From: Thermomonas paludicola
GTDB lineage: Bacteria > Pseudomonadota > Gammaproteobacteria > Xanthomonadales > Xanthomonadaceae
Direction of reading: 5' to 3'
Assembly (NCBI RefSeq): GCF_024498955.1
Contig: NZ_CP093311.1
Span: 186,001 to 250,000, forward strand
Length of the DNA: 64,000 nt
Below, piece by piece: positions 37,666 through 48,113 of the stretch (the first letter of the stretch is position 1; each line of letters opens with the position of its first letter). The notes under the pieces are model-generated. The model was not told the origin of the DNA. It did no database searches and saw only the letters and a program-made list of their open reading frames with translations. Made by a program: the position numbers and the translations under genes.

Positions 37666-38982
37666 TCACGCCGCGCGCAGGGCCTCGGTCACCGGCAGCC
37701 GCGCCGCGCGCAGTGCCGGGAACAAGCCACCGACCAAGCCAATCCCCAGTGCCCACTTCAGCCCGGTCCACAGCAGCTCCGGCGAGACCTTGAACTGGAA
37801 CACCACCTGGCTGAAGTTCTGCCCCAGCGTGCTGACCGTGTAGCCGTTGAAGACCAGCCACGCCAGGCCAGCGCCCAGCAGCCCGCCCAGCAGCGCCAGC
37901 AGCATGGTTTCCAGCATCACCGCGGTGACCACCGGCAGGCCGCGGAAGCCCAGCGCGCGCATGGTCGCGATCTCGCGCGCGCGGCCGGCCACGGCGGCAT
38001 ACATCGAGTTCAGCGCGCCGAACACCGCACCGATCGCCATGATCGCCCCGATCACCTTGCCAAGGATGTTGATCAGCTTGGTCAGCCCTTCGGATTGCTT
38101 GGCGTAATAGTCGTGGGTGGTTTCCACATCCAGCTTCAGCCGCGGGTCGGCGGCCAGCGCCGCCTTGAGCTGCTTGAAGCCGTTCTTGCCGTCCAGCTTC
38201 ACGGTCACCGACTGGAACGCGCTGCGCTGGTAGGCCGGGCCCAGGACATCGGCATCGGTCCACAGCTCGGAGTCGTGTGAATCCCTGGATTCAAACACGC
38301 CGACGACCGTCCACATCTGGTTGGCCAGCTCGAGTTGCTTGCCGACCTGCAGCCCGCGGAACTGCTGTTGCGCGCCGCGCCCCACCACGATCTCGCGCAG
38401 CCCCGGCTGGAACCTGCGGCCCTCGATCATCTTCAGCTGCGGCCGCAGTGTCCACGCCGCCTCGCCCACGCCGCGGAACTGCACGTTGGCATCGGTGCCG
38501 TCGGCCATCGAGGGCAGGTTCACCACCTGCGAGAGCTCCGGCGATGCCAGTGGCTTGCCGTCCGCGCCTCTGGCGATCCCCGCCAGCGAACCGATCAACG
38601 GCACCTGGTCGCGCATGATCACCGAGTTGGTTTCGGCCTGCGAGCCGCCGCGCAGGATGATCGCGCTGTCGGTGCCACCCGTCTTGTCCAGCGTCGCCTT
38701 GAAACCTTCGCCCATCGCCAGCATCGCCACCAGCACCGCGACCACGCCGGCGATGCCGACCACGATCACCGCCGACGCGCCCCAGCGCTGCGGCAGGCCG
38801 GCGATGCCGATGGAGGCGGCAGCCAGGGCCAGCTTTCCGCTGCGGGCAAGCACCAGCCACAGCGCGATGAATGCCGCGAGCCCGAGCACCGCATACCAGG
38901 GCAGCATGATCCAGGCCACCAACGCGGCAAGCAGTGCCAGCACGGTGCCAAGGCCAAGCAGGAATCCTTTGAGACGTTTCAT
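37666..38982 (-). CDS. MacB-like ABC transporter permease 2
   Basis: A 438-residue permease of the FtsX/MacB type. The periplasmic MacB-PCD-like domain (about 90-280) and three C-terminal membrane segments (about 310-335, 350-385, 405-430; IATMRALGF coupling motif) are normal. Before them the N-terminus carries at least two extra hydrophobic segments (about 8-30 and 32-48) ahead of the usual first segment (about 68-92). It is the last gene of the operon adaptor-ATPase-permease-permease. Confidence 0.85.
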   Translation of the reverse strand: MKRLKGFLLGLGTVLALLAALVAWIMLPWYAVLGLAAFIALWLVLARSGKLALAAASIGIAGLPQRWGASAVIVVGIAGVVAVLVAMLAMGEGFKATLDKTGGTDSAIILRGGSQAETNSVIMRDQVPLIGSLAGIARGADGKPLASPELSQVVNLPSMADGTDANVQFRGVGEAAWTLRPQLKMIEGRRFQPGLREIVVGRGAQQQFRGLQVGKQLELANQMWTVVGVFESRDSHDSELWTDADVLGPAYQRSAFQSVTVKLDGKNGFKQLKAALAADPRLKLDVETTHDYYAKQSEGLTKLINILGKVIGAIMAIGAVFGALNSMYAAVAGRAREIATMRALGFRGLPVVTAVMLETMLLALLGGLLGAGLAWLVFNGYTVSTLGQNFSQVVFQFKVSPELLWTGLKWALGIGLVGGLFPALRAARLPVTEALRAA

Positions 38983-38997
38983 GTCATGTGCCTTCAG

Positions 38998-40155
38998 TTA
39001 GCGGCCAGCCAATGCATCGACGATATTCAGGCGCATTCCGCGGATCGCCGGCAGCAGCCCGACGATCACGCCGATCACCAGCATCAGCAGCAATCCCGTC
39101 AGCCATGTTTGCATCGCCATCGGCGGCAGCTGGATCATGCCGCCGCTGGCGGTGGTGATCATCGGCACCAGTGCCGCGGCGATGCACAGGCCGATCAACC
39201 CACCCAGCACCACCAGCAGCACGGATTCGGCCAGTACCAGCCACAGCACGCTGCGGTTGGAAAAGCCGATGGTCTTGAGCACCGCCAGCTCCGGGATGCG
39301 CTCGCGGACCGCTTGCGCCATGGTGTTGCCGGTGAGCAGCAGCAGGGTGAAGAACACCGCGCCCATGATTCCGCTGACGATCAGGCCGATGTCGGCGAAC
39401 TGCTTGGCAAAGGCCTGGTTGAATGCGGCCTCGCTCTGGGTTTTCGTTTCGTGATCGGAATTGGCGCTGAGCTTGTCGATCGCCAACGCCACGCGGTCGG
39501 CACCGTCACCGCTGCCGGGTTGCACCACCAGCCAGCCAATGCGTCCCTTGACGTAGTCGTTGGCTTCGTCGAAGTACTTCCAGTGGAAGAACATCGCGTT
39601 CTCCTGGCCTTTCTGTTTTTGTTCCTTGATCGTGTAGATGCCGCGCAGGGTGAACGACCAGTCGTTGCTGCCCTTGGTCGGGAAGATGGTGGCCTGCAGC
39701 GGGATGGTGTCGCCCACTTTCCAGCCGAAGCGCTTGGCCAGGGCCTCGCCGACCACGGCGCCGGTCCGGTCGGCGAGCCATGCCTTCTTCTGCGCTTGCG
39801 GCAACGCGAATTCCGGATACAGGTCCAGGTAATCGGGGCTCACCGCGAAGTTCGGGAAGAAATTCTTGGGATCCCGGTAGATGCCGCCGAACCAGGCCGC
39901 GTACGTCGCCTGCTTGACGCCGGGCGTGGCGCGGATCTGCTCGACGACGCTGTACGGCAGCATCTGCGTGATCGACAGTCGCGACGACGTGATCATGCGG
40001 TTGGCGCCGGCCACCTGGCCGCCGGAATTGAAGGCCACGCGCACGGAATCCAGCATCCCGAACAGCAGGAACGCGGCAATCACCGACAGCAGGGTGAGGA
40101 AGGTGCGGGTCTTGCTGCGGAACAGCGCGGCCCAGATCAGATGCAGGTATTTCAT
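38998..40155 (-). CDS. MacB-like ABC transporter permease 1
   Basis: A 385-residue FtsX-like permease: first membrane segment about 20-36 ([21 protein letters not shown]), a periplasmic domain of about 220 residues, then three membrane segments (about 265-290, 310-335, 350-372) with the [10 protein letters not shown] coupling motif. Two different permeases in the operon suggest a heterodimeric transporter. It follows the ATPase gene after 12 bp. Confidence 0.87.
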   Translation of the reverse strand: MKYLHLIWAALFRSKTRTFLTLLSVIAAFLLFGMLDSVRVAFNSGGQVAGANRMITSSRLSITQMLPYSVVEQIRATPGVKQATYAAWFGGIYRDPKNFFPNFAVSPDYLDLYPEFALPQAQKKAWLADRTGAVVGEALAKRFGWKVGDTIPLQATIFPTKGSNDWSFTLRGIYTIKEQKQKGQENAMFFHWKYFDEANDYVKGRIGWLVVQPGSGDGADRVALAIDKLSANSDHETKTQSEAAFNQAFAKQFADIGLIVSGIMGAVFFTLLLLTGNTMAQAVRERIPELAVLKTIGFSNRSVLWLVLAESVLLVVLGGLIGLCIAAALVPMITTASGGMIQLPPMAMQTWLTGLLLMLVIGVIVGLLPAIRGMRLNIVDALAGR

Positions 40156-40167
40156 GTCTGCCTCCGC

Positions 40168-40860
<693 letters not shown>

Positions 40861-40944
40861 GGCGTGCGTGCTCCGTAGGGGTCGTCGTGATTCTTTTCGC
40901 GTGCCCCTGCGCTGGCGGGGGCGCGCAAGCGGGGTGGGATGCGG

Positions 40945-42204
40945 CTATTCGTTGTTCGCACCAGCGTCGGCCTGCTCACTGGCCAGGCGCACGCGCGCCC
41001 CATCCACCAAGCTGTCCGAGGGGTCGATCACCACCTTGTCGCCGCCGCTCAGGCCTTGCAGCACCTCGCGGTCATCGCCCAGGGTACGGCCAAGCGTCAG
41101 CGTGCGCGCCTTCACCTGCTCGCCTTCGACCACGAAGGCGACATCCTTGCCCGCGCGCTGGGTGATCGAGGCGGCAGGCGCCAGCACGCCGGGCTTGGCA
41201 TTGGCCTGCGCCGGCCTGGCCTCTTCCAGGAAGCCCACGCGCGCGCCCATGTCCGGCACGATGCGCGCATCTTTCGTCTCCAGCCCAACGCGCACCTTGA
41301 CCGTGGCCTTGCCGCGATCGGCGGCGGGGATGATGGCGATGACCTTGCCGGGGATCTTCCAGTCCTGGTAGGCATTGAGCACGGTTTCGGTGGCCATGCC
41401 CGGCTTCACGCGGCCAATGAAGGCTTCGCCGACTTCGACTTCCACCTCCAGCGAATCCATGTCGACGATCGTGCCGATGCCGGTGCGGGTATAGCCGCCG
41501 CCGGCCGACAGTGGCGACACGATCTCGCCCGGCTGCGCGGCCTTGGCGATCACCACGCCGGCAAACGGCGCGCGCACGATGGTGTTGTCCACGCCGTTGT
41601 CGGCGATGCGCAGCGCGTCGCCCGCCACCTGCGCGTTGCGCTGCGCGGTGCTGATCTGCGCGCGCAAGGCATCGCGCGAGGCAATGGCCTGGTCGTACTG
41701 TGCGCGCGACACCAGCTTCTGTGCGACCAGCGTGGAAAGGCGCGTGGCGTTGGCCTCGGCTTCCTTCAGCTGCGCCTGCACGCCGGCGATCTGGCTTTGC
41801 GCCGCGGCCAGCTGTGCGGCAGTCAGCGTGCGCTGGGCATTGGCATCCACCGGATCCAGGCGCGCCAGCACCTGGCCTTCCTCGACCCGCTGGCCTTCCT
41901 CGATCAACACCTCCAGCACCTTGCCGGTGATCTTGGAGGACACCGTGGCCATCCGCCGCGCAACGATATAGCCAGTCGCGTCCAGCACCGAGGCACTGCC
42001 GCCGCCGTTGCCGATTGCAACCACGTCTGCGGTCTGCACGACGATGCCCTTGTCGCGGCCAAGCAGCGCCCAACCGGCGAGGCCAAGCGCCGACAGTGCG
42101 GCAATCACGGCAAGCGCGATCCACAGGCCACGCTTCGACGCGGGCGGTGGCGCGCTGCGGTCGATCTTCAGGGATTTCAACAGGTCGGTATTGGAAGCGC
42201 TCAT
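40945..42204 (-). CDS. HlyD/MacA-like periplasmic adaptor of an ABC efflux system
   Basis: A 419-residue membrane-fusion protein: one N-terminal membrane anchor (about 26-46), a split lipoyl/barrel-sandwich domain around a helical hairpin (about 95-220, with IVEEGQRVEEGQVLARLD), and beta-barrel and membrane-proximal domains. It should link the inner-membrane permeases to an outer-membrane channel, which is not encoded nearby. It is first in a minus-strand operon of four and divergent from a second ABC system. Confidence 0.88.
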   Translation of the reverse strand: MSASNTDLLKSLKIDRSAPPPASKRGLWIALAVIAALSALGLAGWALLGRDKGIVVQTADVVAIGNGGGSASVLDATGYIVARRMATVSSKITGKVLEVLIEEGQRVEEGQVLARLDPVDANAQRTLTAAQLAAAQSQIAGVQAQLKEAEANATRLSTLVAQKLVSRAQYDQAIASRDALRAQISTAQRNAQVAGDALRIADNGVDNTIVRAPFAGVVIAKAAQPGEIVSPLSAGGGYTRTGIGTIVDMDSLEVEVEVGEAFIGRVKPGMATETVLNAYQDWKIPGKVIAIIPAADRGKATVKVRVGLETKDARIVPDMGARVGFLEEARPAQANAKPGVLAPAASITQRAGKDVAFVVEGEQVKARTLTLGRTLGDDREVLQGLSGGDKVVIDPSDSLVDGARVRLASEQADAGANNE

Positions 42205-42416
42205 CGAAATCTGGTTCCAGCAACGGAAACGCCAAGTGTGACGGCTGCAGCGTTTGCCGCCAATCGGGGCGGCGGGCGGCAGCGGAATGCAGACAGGCTA
42301 GGGCAAGCCAGCGGAGCGGTCACCTGATGGTTGTCATGCGATTGCGATGATGGGCGCGACTGCCGCCGCAGCCGAGGCGCGCCTATCGTCACCGCACACC
42401 TTCCTGGAGCGGCGCG

Positions 42417-43364
42417 ATGCGCGACGATGGCAACACCACCACGACCGATGATGGGCGCGGCGAGCTGGCGCGACTGCGCGGCGCCAGCAAGTCCTACGGC
42501 ACGCTGCGCGCGCTGGACGGCATCGACCTGCGCCTGCGCGAAGGCGAACTGCTCGCCCTGCTCGGCCCGAATGGGGCCGGCAAGACCACCGCGATTGGCC
42601 TGCTTCTCGGCCTGATTCGGGCTGACGCCGGTGAGGTCAGCCTGTTCGGCCTGGATCCGCAAGATATCCGCGCACGCCGCAACATTGGCGTGATGCTGCA
42701 GGACGCGGCCCTGCCGCAGACTCTGCGTGTCGGCGAGCTGATCCGGCTGTCGGCAAGCTATTACCCCAGCCCGCGCAGCGTGCTTGAAAGCGCGCAGCTG
42801 GCGGGGGTTGCCGATCTTCTCAAGCGTCCCTACGGCAAGCTGTCCGGCGGCCAGCAGCGGCGCGTGCAATTCGCGGTGGCGCTTTGCGGGCGCCCGCGCC
42901 TGCTGTTCCTCGACGAGCCCACGGTCGGCATGGATATCGAGGCGCGGCAGATGCTGTGGGCAGCGATCCGTCATCTGGTGGGCGAGGGAAATTCGGTGGT
43001 GCTGACCACCCACTACCTGGAAGAGGCCGAGGCGCTGGCGAGCCGTGTCTGCGTGATGGCGCGCGGCCGGATCATCAGCGAAGGCAGCGTGGATGCGTTG
43101 CGCGCGCGGATCGCGCTCAAGCGGGTCTGGTGTTCGACGCGTCTTGCATTGGGCGAGCTGCGGGCATGGCCGGAAGTGGTCGAGGCGCGCATGGATGGCA
43201 ATCGGTTGTGCCTGTCCACGGAATATCCGGAGCTGCTGGTGCGCCGCCTGCTGGCGCAAGATGCCGCGCTGAGCGGGCTGGAAGTGCGCGCCGCCGGCCT
43301 CGCTGAAGCCTTCACCGAACTCACCCGCGACGACAACGCCGCCGCATTGCTGGAAGCCGCCTGA
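42417..43364 (+). CDS. ABC-2 transporter ATP-binding protein
   Basis: A 315-residue ATPase of the DrrA/CcmA-like class. Walker A is GPNGAGKTT (about 52-60), signature LSGGQQRR, Walker B LLFLDEPTVGMD, and H-loop LTTHYLEEAE. A C-terminal extension of about 90 residues after the core is typical for this class. GGAG lies about 8 nt before the ATG. It ends one base into the permease gene. Confidence 0.9.
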   Translation: MRDDGNTTTTDDGRGELARLRGASKSYGTLRALDGIDLRLREGELLALLGPNGAGKTTAIGLLLGLIRADAGEVSLFGLDPQDIRARRNIGVMLQDAALPQTLRVGELIRLSASYYPSPRSVLESAQLAGVADLLKRPYGKLSGGQQRRVQFAVALCGRPRLLFLDEPTVGMDIEARQMLWAAIRHLVGEGNSVVLTTHYLEEAEALASRVCVMARGRIISEGSVDALRARIALKRVWCSTRLALGELRAWPEVVEARMDGNRLCLSTEYPELLVRRLLAQDAALSGLEVRAAGLAEAFTELTRDDNAAALLEAA

Positions 43365-44143
43365 TGAACGCAATCACGACCCATGCAGGCGGCGGCATGC
43401 CGCGCGCGCGCGCGTTCAACGCCTACCTGCAGGAAGCGCGCAGCGAACTCCTGCGCTACCTGCGCAACCCGGGCTTCCTGTTGCCGGTGATCCTGTTCCC
43501 CACCGTGTTCTACCTGATGTTCGGGGTGGTGCTGGCGCATGCACAGGCACCGGGCATGGCGTGCTACCTGCTGGCAAGCTACGCCACGTTCGGGGTGATG
43601 AGCCCCGGCCTGTTCGGGTTTGGCGTGTCGCTGGCGATGGAGCGCGACAACGGCCTGCTCACCCTCAAGCGCGCCTTGCCGATGCCGCCCGCCGCGTACC
43701 TGCTGGGCAAGATGGTGATGGCGATGATCGCCGCTGCGCTGGTCGTCGTGCTGCTGCTGGGCCTGGCGGTGGGCGTGGCGGGCGTGGTGTTGACCGCCCG
43801 GCAGGCCGCTGCGCTGCTGCTTGCCGGCACGCTGGGCGTGCTGCCGTTCTGCGCACTTGGCATGCTGGTGGGAACCTTGGTCAAGGGCCAGGGCGCGCCC
43901 GGCATGCTCAACCTGGTGTATCTGCCGATGTCGTTCCTGTCGGGCCTGTGGGTGCCGTTGCAGGTCCTGCCGGCGACGCTGCAGCACATCGCGCCGGCAT
44001 GGCCCAGTTATCACCTGGACCAGATCGCACTGCGTGCGTTGGGCGTGACGCAGGCGCCGCTGCTGCAGCATGTGCTGGTGCTGTGCGGATTCACCGGCGT
44101 GTTCCTGTGGCTGGCCGCGCGCCGGCTGCGCCGGCATGGCTGA
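43364..44143 (+). CDS. ABC-2 type transporter permease
   Basis: A 259-residue polytopic permease with six predicted membrane segments and the ABC-2 family signature region near 170-200 (VKGQGAPGMLNLVYLPMSFLSGLWVPLQVLP). With the ATPase it forms an exporter, probably for a lipophilic compound or antibiotic. The histidine kinase/response regulator pair directly after it most likely controls its expression. Confidence 0.88.
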   Translation: MNAITTHAGGGMPRARAFNAYLQEARSELLRYLRNPGFLLPVILFPTVFYLMFGVVLAHAQAPGMACYLLASYATFGVMSPGLFGFGVSLAMERDNGLLTLKRALPMPPAAYLLGKMVMAMIAAALVVVLLLGLAVGVAGVVLTARQAAALLLAGTLGVLPFCALGMLVGTLVKGQGAPGMLNLVYLPMSFLSGLWVPLQVLPATLQHIAPAWPSYHLDQIALRALGVTQAPLLQHVLVLCGFTGVFLWLAARRLRRHG

Positions 44144-44170
44144 GGTCGGTTATGCCTGCTGCGACTGACG

Positions 44171-44182
44171 TAGGATGCGCGC
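44171..44182 (+). promoter_or_regulatory. -10 box six bases upstream of the histidine kinase gene
   Basis: TAGGAT (44171-44176) followed by six bases (GCGCGC) and the ATG at 44183. There is no ribosome-binding site, so a leaderless mRNA is possible. Confidence 0.4.
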
Positions 44183-45394
44183 ATGAAATTTCCGGCATGG
44201 TTGAATCGCAGGATGACCCCCGCGGCGGATTCCGCCGCAGCCGATGCCATCCGGCGCGGCAAGTCGCCGTGGACGGACAGCGTGCACCTGCTGTGGTCGC
44301 TGTGGATTTTCATTACCCCGCTGCTGGGCGATGGCTACGACCTGCTTTGGGTGGCACTGACGCTGCTGTCCTACCCGATCTTCCTGTGGCTGTTTGCGAA
44401 GGTGCTGATCGCGCCGCGCGCCAATGGCTGGCGCTATGCGCTTGGCATGTCGGCGTTGAGCCTGCTGCTGTTGCGCTGGTATCCGTCGGGCTTGAGTTAT
44501 TTCGTGTTCGGCTGCGTGATGTTGCGCGTGTCCGGCGCACGCCCGACCCTGCGCCGCTATCTGCTGCAACTGCTGGCGATGAACGTGGTGTACGTCGGGG
44601 TTGCCGCGTGGATCGGCTATCCGGCGCAGATGTTCCTGTGGGTGCCGGTGATGACGTTGATCATCGGCGTCATCATCAATGTCGAACATGCCAGCCAGGA
44701 AAAGGACGCGGCGCTGGCGCTGTCGCACGACGAAGTGCGCCGGCTGGCCGCCACCGCCGAGCGCGAGCGCATAGGCCGCGACCTGCACGATCTGCTTGGC
44801 CACACCCTGTCGCTGATCACCTTGAAGCTGGAACTGTCGCGCAAGCTGTTTGATCGCGACAGTGCGGCCTCGCGCCGCGAACTGGAAGAAGCCGAGCAGG
44901 TGGCGCGCGACGCGCTGGCGCAGGTGCGCAGCGCGGTGACCGGCTTTCGCGCGGCGGATCTCGCCGCCGAGCTGGCTTCGGCGCGTTTGATGCTGGAGTC
45001 TTCACAGGTCCATCTGGATTACGAGCCGCCGCCCGTCGATCTGCCTGAAGTCCTGGAGCGCGGAGTGGCGTTGGTGCTGCGTGAAGCCGTCACCAACATC
45101 ACCCGACATGCGCAGGCCGGGCGTGCGCAGGTGGCGTTCCTGTGCGATGGCGATACGCTGCAGATGCGCATTGCCGATGATGGGTGCGGCGGCGTCACCG
45201 CGGACGGCAACGGCCTGGCTGGAATGCGCGAACGGGTGGCGGCGCTGAACGGAAACCTGCGGATCGATTCGCCAAATGGGGGCGGTACGCGCCTGCTGGT
45301 GAAGATTCCGCTGCGCCAACCGCGCGCGCCGATTGCGCCTCAATGCGCTTCATCGCTGCCTGACGTTCAAGCACGACCGGAGACAACACCATGA
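44183..45394 (+). CDS. DesK-like sensor histidine kinase
   Basis: A 403-residue sensor of the NarL-partner class. About five membrane segments (about 35-175) and almost no periplasmic part suggest that it senses the membrane. The dimerisation helix carries the phospho-accepting His in RDLHDLLGH, and the ATPase domain has N and G boxes (LREAVTNITRHA, DDGCGG, GNGLAGMRERV). This is the DesK plan. It overlaps the response regulator gene by 4 bp and follows an ABC-2 exporter, an arrangement often used for membrane-stress or antibiotic response. Confidence 0.9.
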   Translation: MKFPAWLNRRMTPAADSAAADAIRRGKSPWTDSVHLLWSLWIFITPLLGDGYDLLWVALTLLSYPIFLWLFAKVLIAPRANGWRYALGMSALSLLLLRWYPSGLSYFVFGCVMLRVSGARPTLRRYLLQLLAMNVVYVGVAAWIGYPAQMFLWVPVMTLIIGVIINVEHASQEKDAALALSHDEVRRLAATAERERIGRDLHDLLGHTLSLITLKLELSRKLFDRDSAASRRELEEAEQVARDALAQVRSAVTGFRAADLAAELASARLMLESSQVHLDYEPPPVDLPEVLERGVALVLREAVTNITRHAQAGRAQVAFLCDGDTLQMRIADDGCGGVTADGNGLAGMRERVAALNGNLRIDSPNGGGTRLLVKIPLRQPRAPIAPQCASSLPDVQARPETTP

Positions 45395-45993
45395 TCCGCA
45401 TCTTGCTGGCCGAAGACCAGGCAATGGTGCGCGGCGCACTGTCGGCACTGCTCGGAATGGAATCCGACATCGACGTGGTAGGCACCGCCGCCGATGGCGA
45501 AATCGCGTGGCGGGAGCTGCAGCGCCTCAAACCCGACGTGCTGGTGACCGACATCGAAATGCCCGGCCTGACCGGGCTGGAGCTGGCCCAGCGCATCGCG
45601 CGCCACGCATTGCCGATCAAGGTGGTGATCGTCACCACCTTCGCCCGCAGCGGATTTTTGCGGCGTGCGCTGGATGCCGGCGTGTCCGGTTATCTGCTGA
45701 AGGACTCGCCGGCCGAAAAATTGGCAGACGCGCTGCGCCAGGTGCATCGCGGCGGTCGTTCCATCGATCCGCAGCTGGCGATGGACGCGTGGTCGGAGGC
45801 CGACCCGCTCAATGACCGCGAGCGGCAGGTGCTGCGGCTTGCGGGCGAAGGCAGGTCGGCCGGCGATATCGCCGCGCAGCTTGGCCTGTCGCACGGCACC
45901 GTGCGCAACTACCTGTCCGAGTGCATCGGCAAGCTGGGGGTCAGCAACCGCATCGAAGCGGCGCGCCTGGCGCGGCAGAAGGGCTGGCTGTAA
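45391..45993 (+). CDS. NarL/DesR-like response regulator
   Basis: A 200-residue regulator: receiver domain (about 1-120) with acidic E8-D9, acceptor D54 (TDIEMPG), T82 region and K104, and a C-terminal LuxR-type helix-turn-helix (about 138-197; LNDRERQVLRLAGEGRSAGDIAAQLGLS). It should be phosphorylated by the kinase encoded upstream and bind operators at its own operon, probably in the 42205-42416 intergenic region. Confidence 0.92.
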   Translation: MIRILLAEDQAMVRGALSALLGMESDIDVVGTAADGEIAWRELQRLKPDVLVTDIEMPGLTGLELAQRIARHALPIKVVIVTTFARSGFLRRALDAGVSGYLLKDSPAEKLADALRQVHRGGRSIDPQLAMDAWSEADPLNDRERQVLRLAGEGRSAGDIAAQLGLSHGTVRNYLSECIGKLGVSNRIEAARLARQKGWL

Positions 45994-46009
45994 GGCCGAG
46001 TCTGCGCCG

Positions 46010-47380
46010 CTAGGCGTAGCGCGACTTCAACATCGCATAGGCCGCGCGCAGGCCCTGCGCCTCGCCGCCGGCTGGTTTGCCGTGGCGGTCGCTGTCGTTC
46101 CACGAATACACGTCCACATGCGCCCAGCGCTGGCCTTCGACCACGAAGCGCTCCAGGTACAGCGCGGCGGTGACGCTGCCGGCCATGGTGGTGTTGCTGC
46201 TGTTGGCCAGGTCGGCGATGCCGCTGGTGAGGTAGCGCAGGTACGGGCGCCACAGCGGCATCCGCCACAGCGGATCGCGCAGGCGGTTGCCTGCGTCCAG
46301 CCAATCATTCGCGAGCGCGTCATCGTTGGCGTACAGCGCGGGCAGGTCGGGGCCCAGCGCGATGCGCGCCGCGCCGGTGAGGGTGGCGAAGTCCAGCAGC
46401 AGGTCGGGCGCCAGCTCGCAGGCGCGGGTCAGCGCGTCGCACAGCACCAGCCGGCCTTCGGCGTCGGTGTTGTCGATCTCCACGCTGACGCCCTTGCGGG
46501 TGGCGATCACCTCGCCGGGGCGGAAGGCGTTGGGGCCTACCGAATTTTCGACCGCCGCAACCAGCAGGGTCAGCCGGACCGGCAGCTTGCGCGCCATGAT
46601 CAATTCCGCCAGCGCGATGGCATGCGCGCTTCCGCCCATGTCCTTCTTCATGTTGCGCATGCCGGCGGCGCCCTTGAGGTCCAGTCCGCCGGTGTCGAAG
46701 CACACGCCCTTGCCGCACAGGGCGAGGTGGGGATGCGAGGCATCGCCCCAGCTCAGTTCCAGCAGGCGCGGCGCGCGATGCGAAGCGCGGCCCACTGCGT
46801 GGATGGCCGGGTAGTTCTGCGCCAGCAGGTCGTCGCCGGCAATCACCTCGAGCGTTGCGCCGTGCGCGCTGGCAAGTTCGCGCGCGACATCTTCCAGTTG
46901 CTCTGGCCCCATGTGTTCGGTGGGCGTATTGACCAGATCGCGCACGCGCGCACAGGCGGCGAGCAAGTCGAAGGTCTCCGCATCGAAGTCACCCGCCAGC
47001 CGGGGTGCGGTGTAGGTGTTGGCCTTGTAGCGACTGAAGCGGTACAGCCCCAACCCCCAGCCAAGCTGCAGCGCCTTGCGTGCATCGCCATCCAGCGCGC
47101 TGGCAAGTTGCCAATCGCCGGCGGGCAGCGCGCGCGGTGCATGCGCGTAGGCAAACGGATCCAGCGGATCGTCGATGCCGAGCACCGCGCCGGCGATCCG
47201 GCCCTCGCCATCGGCCCAGCTTTGCGCGCTGCCGGCGCTGGCGTCGAAGCGCTGCGCGGACAGCCATGCCTGCACCGCTGCGGGCTGCGTCTCGCGCCAC
47301 GCGGCGAGATCGGATTTGGAGACGACGTGCAATGCAAGCGCGGCCTGGGTGGCAGCGGTGAAACCAGTGGGAAGGCTCAT
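46010..47380 (-). CDS. M17 leucyl aminopeptidase family protein
   Basis: A 456-residue cytosolic metallopeptidase. The C-terminal catalytic domain holds the M17 signature NTDAEGRL, the metal ligands in CGKGVCFDTGGLDLK and the ALAELIMARKLP helix. The N-terminal domain is shorter and more diverged than in PepA, as in the PepB-like/second M17 paralog of this group. It overlaps the HAD gene upstream by 4 bp. Confidence 0.9.
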   Translation of the reverse strand: MSLPTGFTAATQAALALHVVSKSDLAAWRETQPAAVQAWLSAQRFDASAGSAQSWADGEGRIAGAVLGIDDPLDPFAYAHAPRALPAGDWQLASALDGDARKALQLGWGLGLYRFSRYKANTYTAPRLAGDFDAETFDLLAACARVRDLVNTPTEHMGPEQLEDVARELASAHGATLEVIAGDDLLAQNYPAIHAVGRASHRAPRLLELSWGDASHPHLALCGKGVCFDTGGLDLKGAAGMRNMKKDMGGSAHAIALAELIMARKLPVRLTLLVAAVENSVGPNAFRPGEVIATRKGVSVEIDNTDAEGRLVLCDALTRACELAPDLLLDFATLTGAARIALGPDLPALYANDDALANDWLDAGNRLRDPLWRMPLWRPYLRYLTSGIADLANSSNTTMAGSVTAALYLERFVVEGQRWAHVDVYSWNDSDRHGKPAGGEAQGLRAAYAMLKSRYA

Positions 47381-48090
47381 GTGGATCTTCTGGAATGGGC
47401 GCCCGCATCCAGCCAGTCGGCCAGCGCGGTCAGGGTGGTGACGTGCAGATCGGCGCGCGGCAGCTCGCCGGGCCAGGCGTGGTCGCCGCGGTCGATCCAG
47501 CAGGTGCGCATCCCCGCCTTGGCCGCGCCGGCAATATCCATGCTTGGGTGGTCGCCCACGTGCAGGACCTCCCCGGGCACCACGTCCAGGCGGCGACAGG
47601 CTTCGTGGAACAGGCCGGCATCCGGCTTGGCCGCGCCGTATTCGCGCGCGCCCAGCTGGAACTGGAACAGCGAGGCGATGCCGATGGCGGCCAGGTCGGC
47701 GTTGCCATTGGTCAGCGCCGCTATCGGCAGGCGCGCGGACATCCGCTGCAGGCCGTCGCGGGCATCGGGATAGAAGTCCACGCGGTTGCGTTCGGTGAAG
47801 AAGATCGCGTAGGCGGCGCTGGCCAGCGCCGGATCGTCGCCGCTTTCATGCAGCGCGCGCTCGATGGTCAGCCGCCGCAGCAGCCCGAGGTCATGCGCGT
47901 GCTGCGGAAACTCGGCGAACACCCGCTCGCGCAGCGCGCGCATGTCCTCGATGGGAAAGCGCTCGGCAGTGCGCGGGCTGTGCTCGGAAAACCAGGCGTG
48001 CAGCGCGCGCTCGATGCGCTCGCCGATCGGCGCGAACGGCCACAACGTGTCGTCGAGATCGAGGGTGATGGCGCGGATGGGGAAATTCAC
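47377..48090 (-). CDS. HAD-superfamily hydrolase (subfamily IA, YjjG-like)
   Basis: A 237-residue phosphatase with all HAD motifs: LDLDDTLWPF with the nucleophile Asp, ALTNGN, the Lys in AAKPDAG, and HVGDHPSMDIAGAAKAG. The substrate may be a nucleotide or sugar phosphate. Start is the GTG at 48090; there is no ribosome-binding site, but a TACAAT box lies exactly six bases upstream, suggesting a leaderless mRNA. The gene is 23 bp after the AI-2E-type permease and overlaps the aminopeptidase by 4 bp. Confidence 0.88.
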   Translation of the reverse strand: MNFPIRAITLDLDDTLWPFAPIGERIERALHAWFSEHSPRTAERFPIEDMRALRERVFAEFPQHAHDLGLLRRLTIERALHESGDDPALASAAYAIFFTERNRVDFYPDARDGLQRMSARLPIAALTNGNADLAAIGIASLFQFQLGAREYGAAKPDAGLFHEACRRLDVVPGEVLHVGDHPSMDIAGAAKAGMRTCWIDRGDHAWPGELPRADLHVTTLTALADWLDAGAHSRRST

Positions 48091-48102
48091 GGTGCCATTG
48101 TA
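48091..48102 (-). promoter_or_regulatory. -10 box six bases upstream of the HAD gene
   Basis: On the minus strand TACAAT (48102-48097; five of six to consensus) and six bases precede the GTG at 48090. This is the cleanest example of the -10/N6/start pattern in the window. Confidence 0.5.
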
Positions 48103-48113
48103 GGCCCGGCCGG

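Noticed and set aside
42334..42350. Inverted TCAT/ATGA pair as a firm DesR-type operator
   Set aside because: Only the outer four bases pair; the centre does not. Kept only as a guess in the export-system finding.
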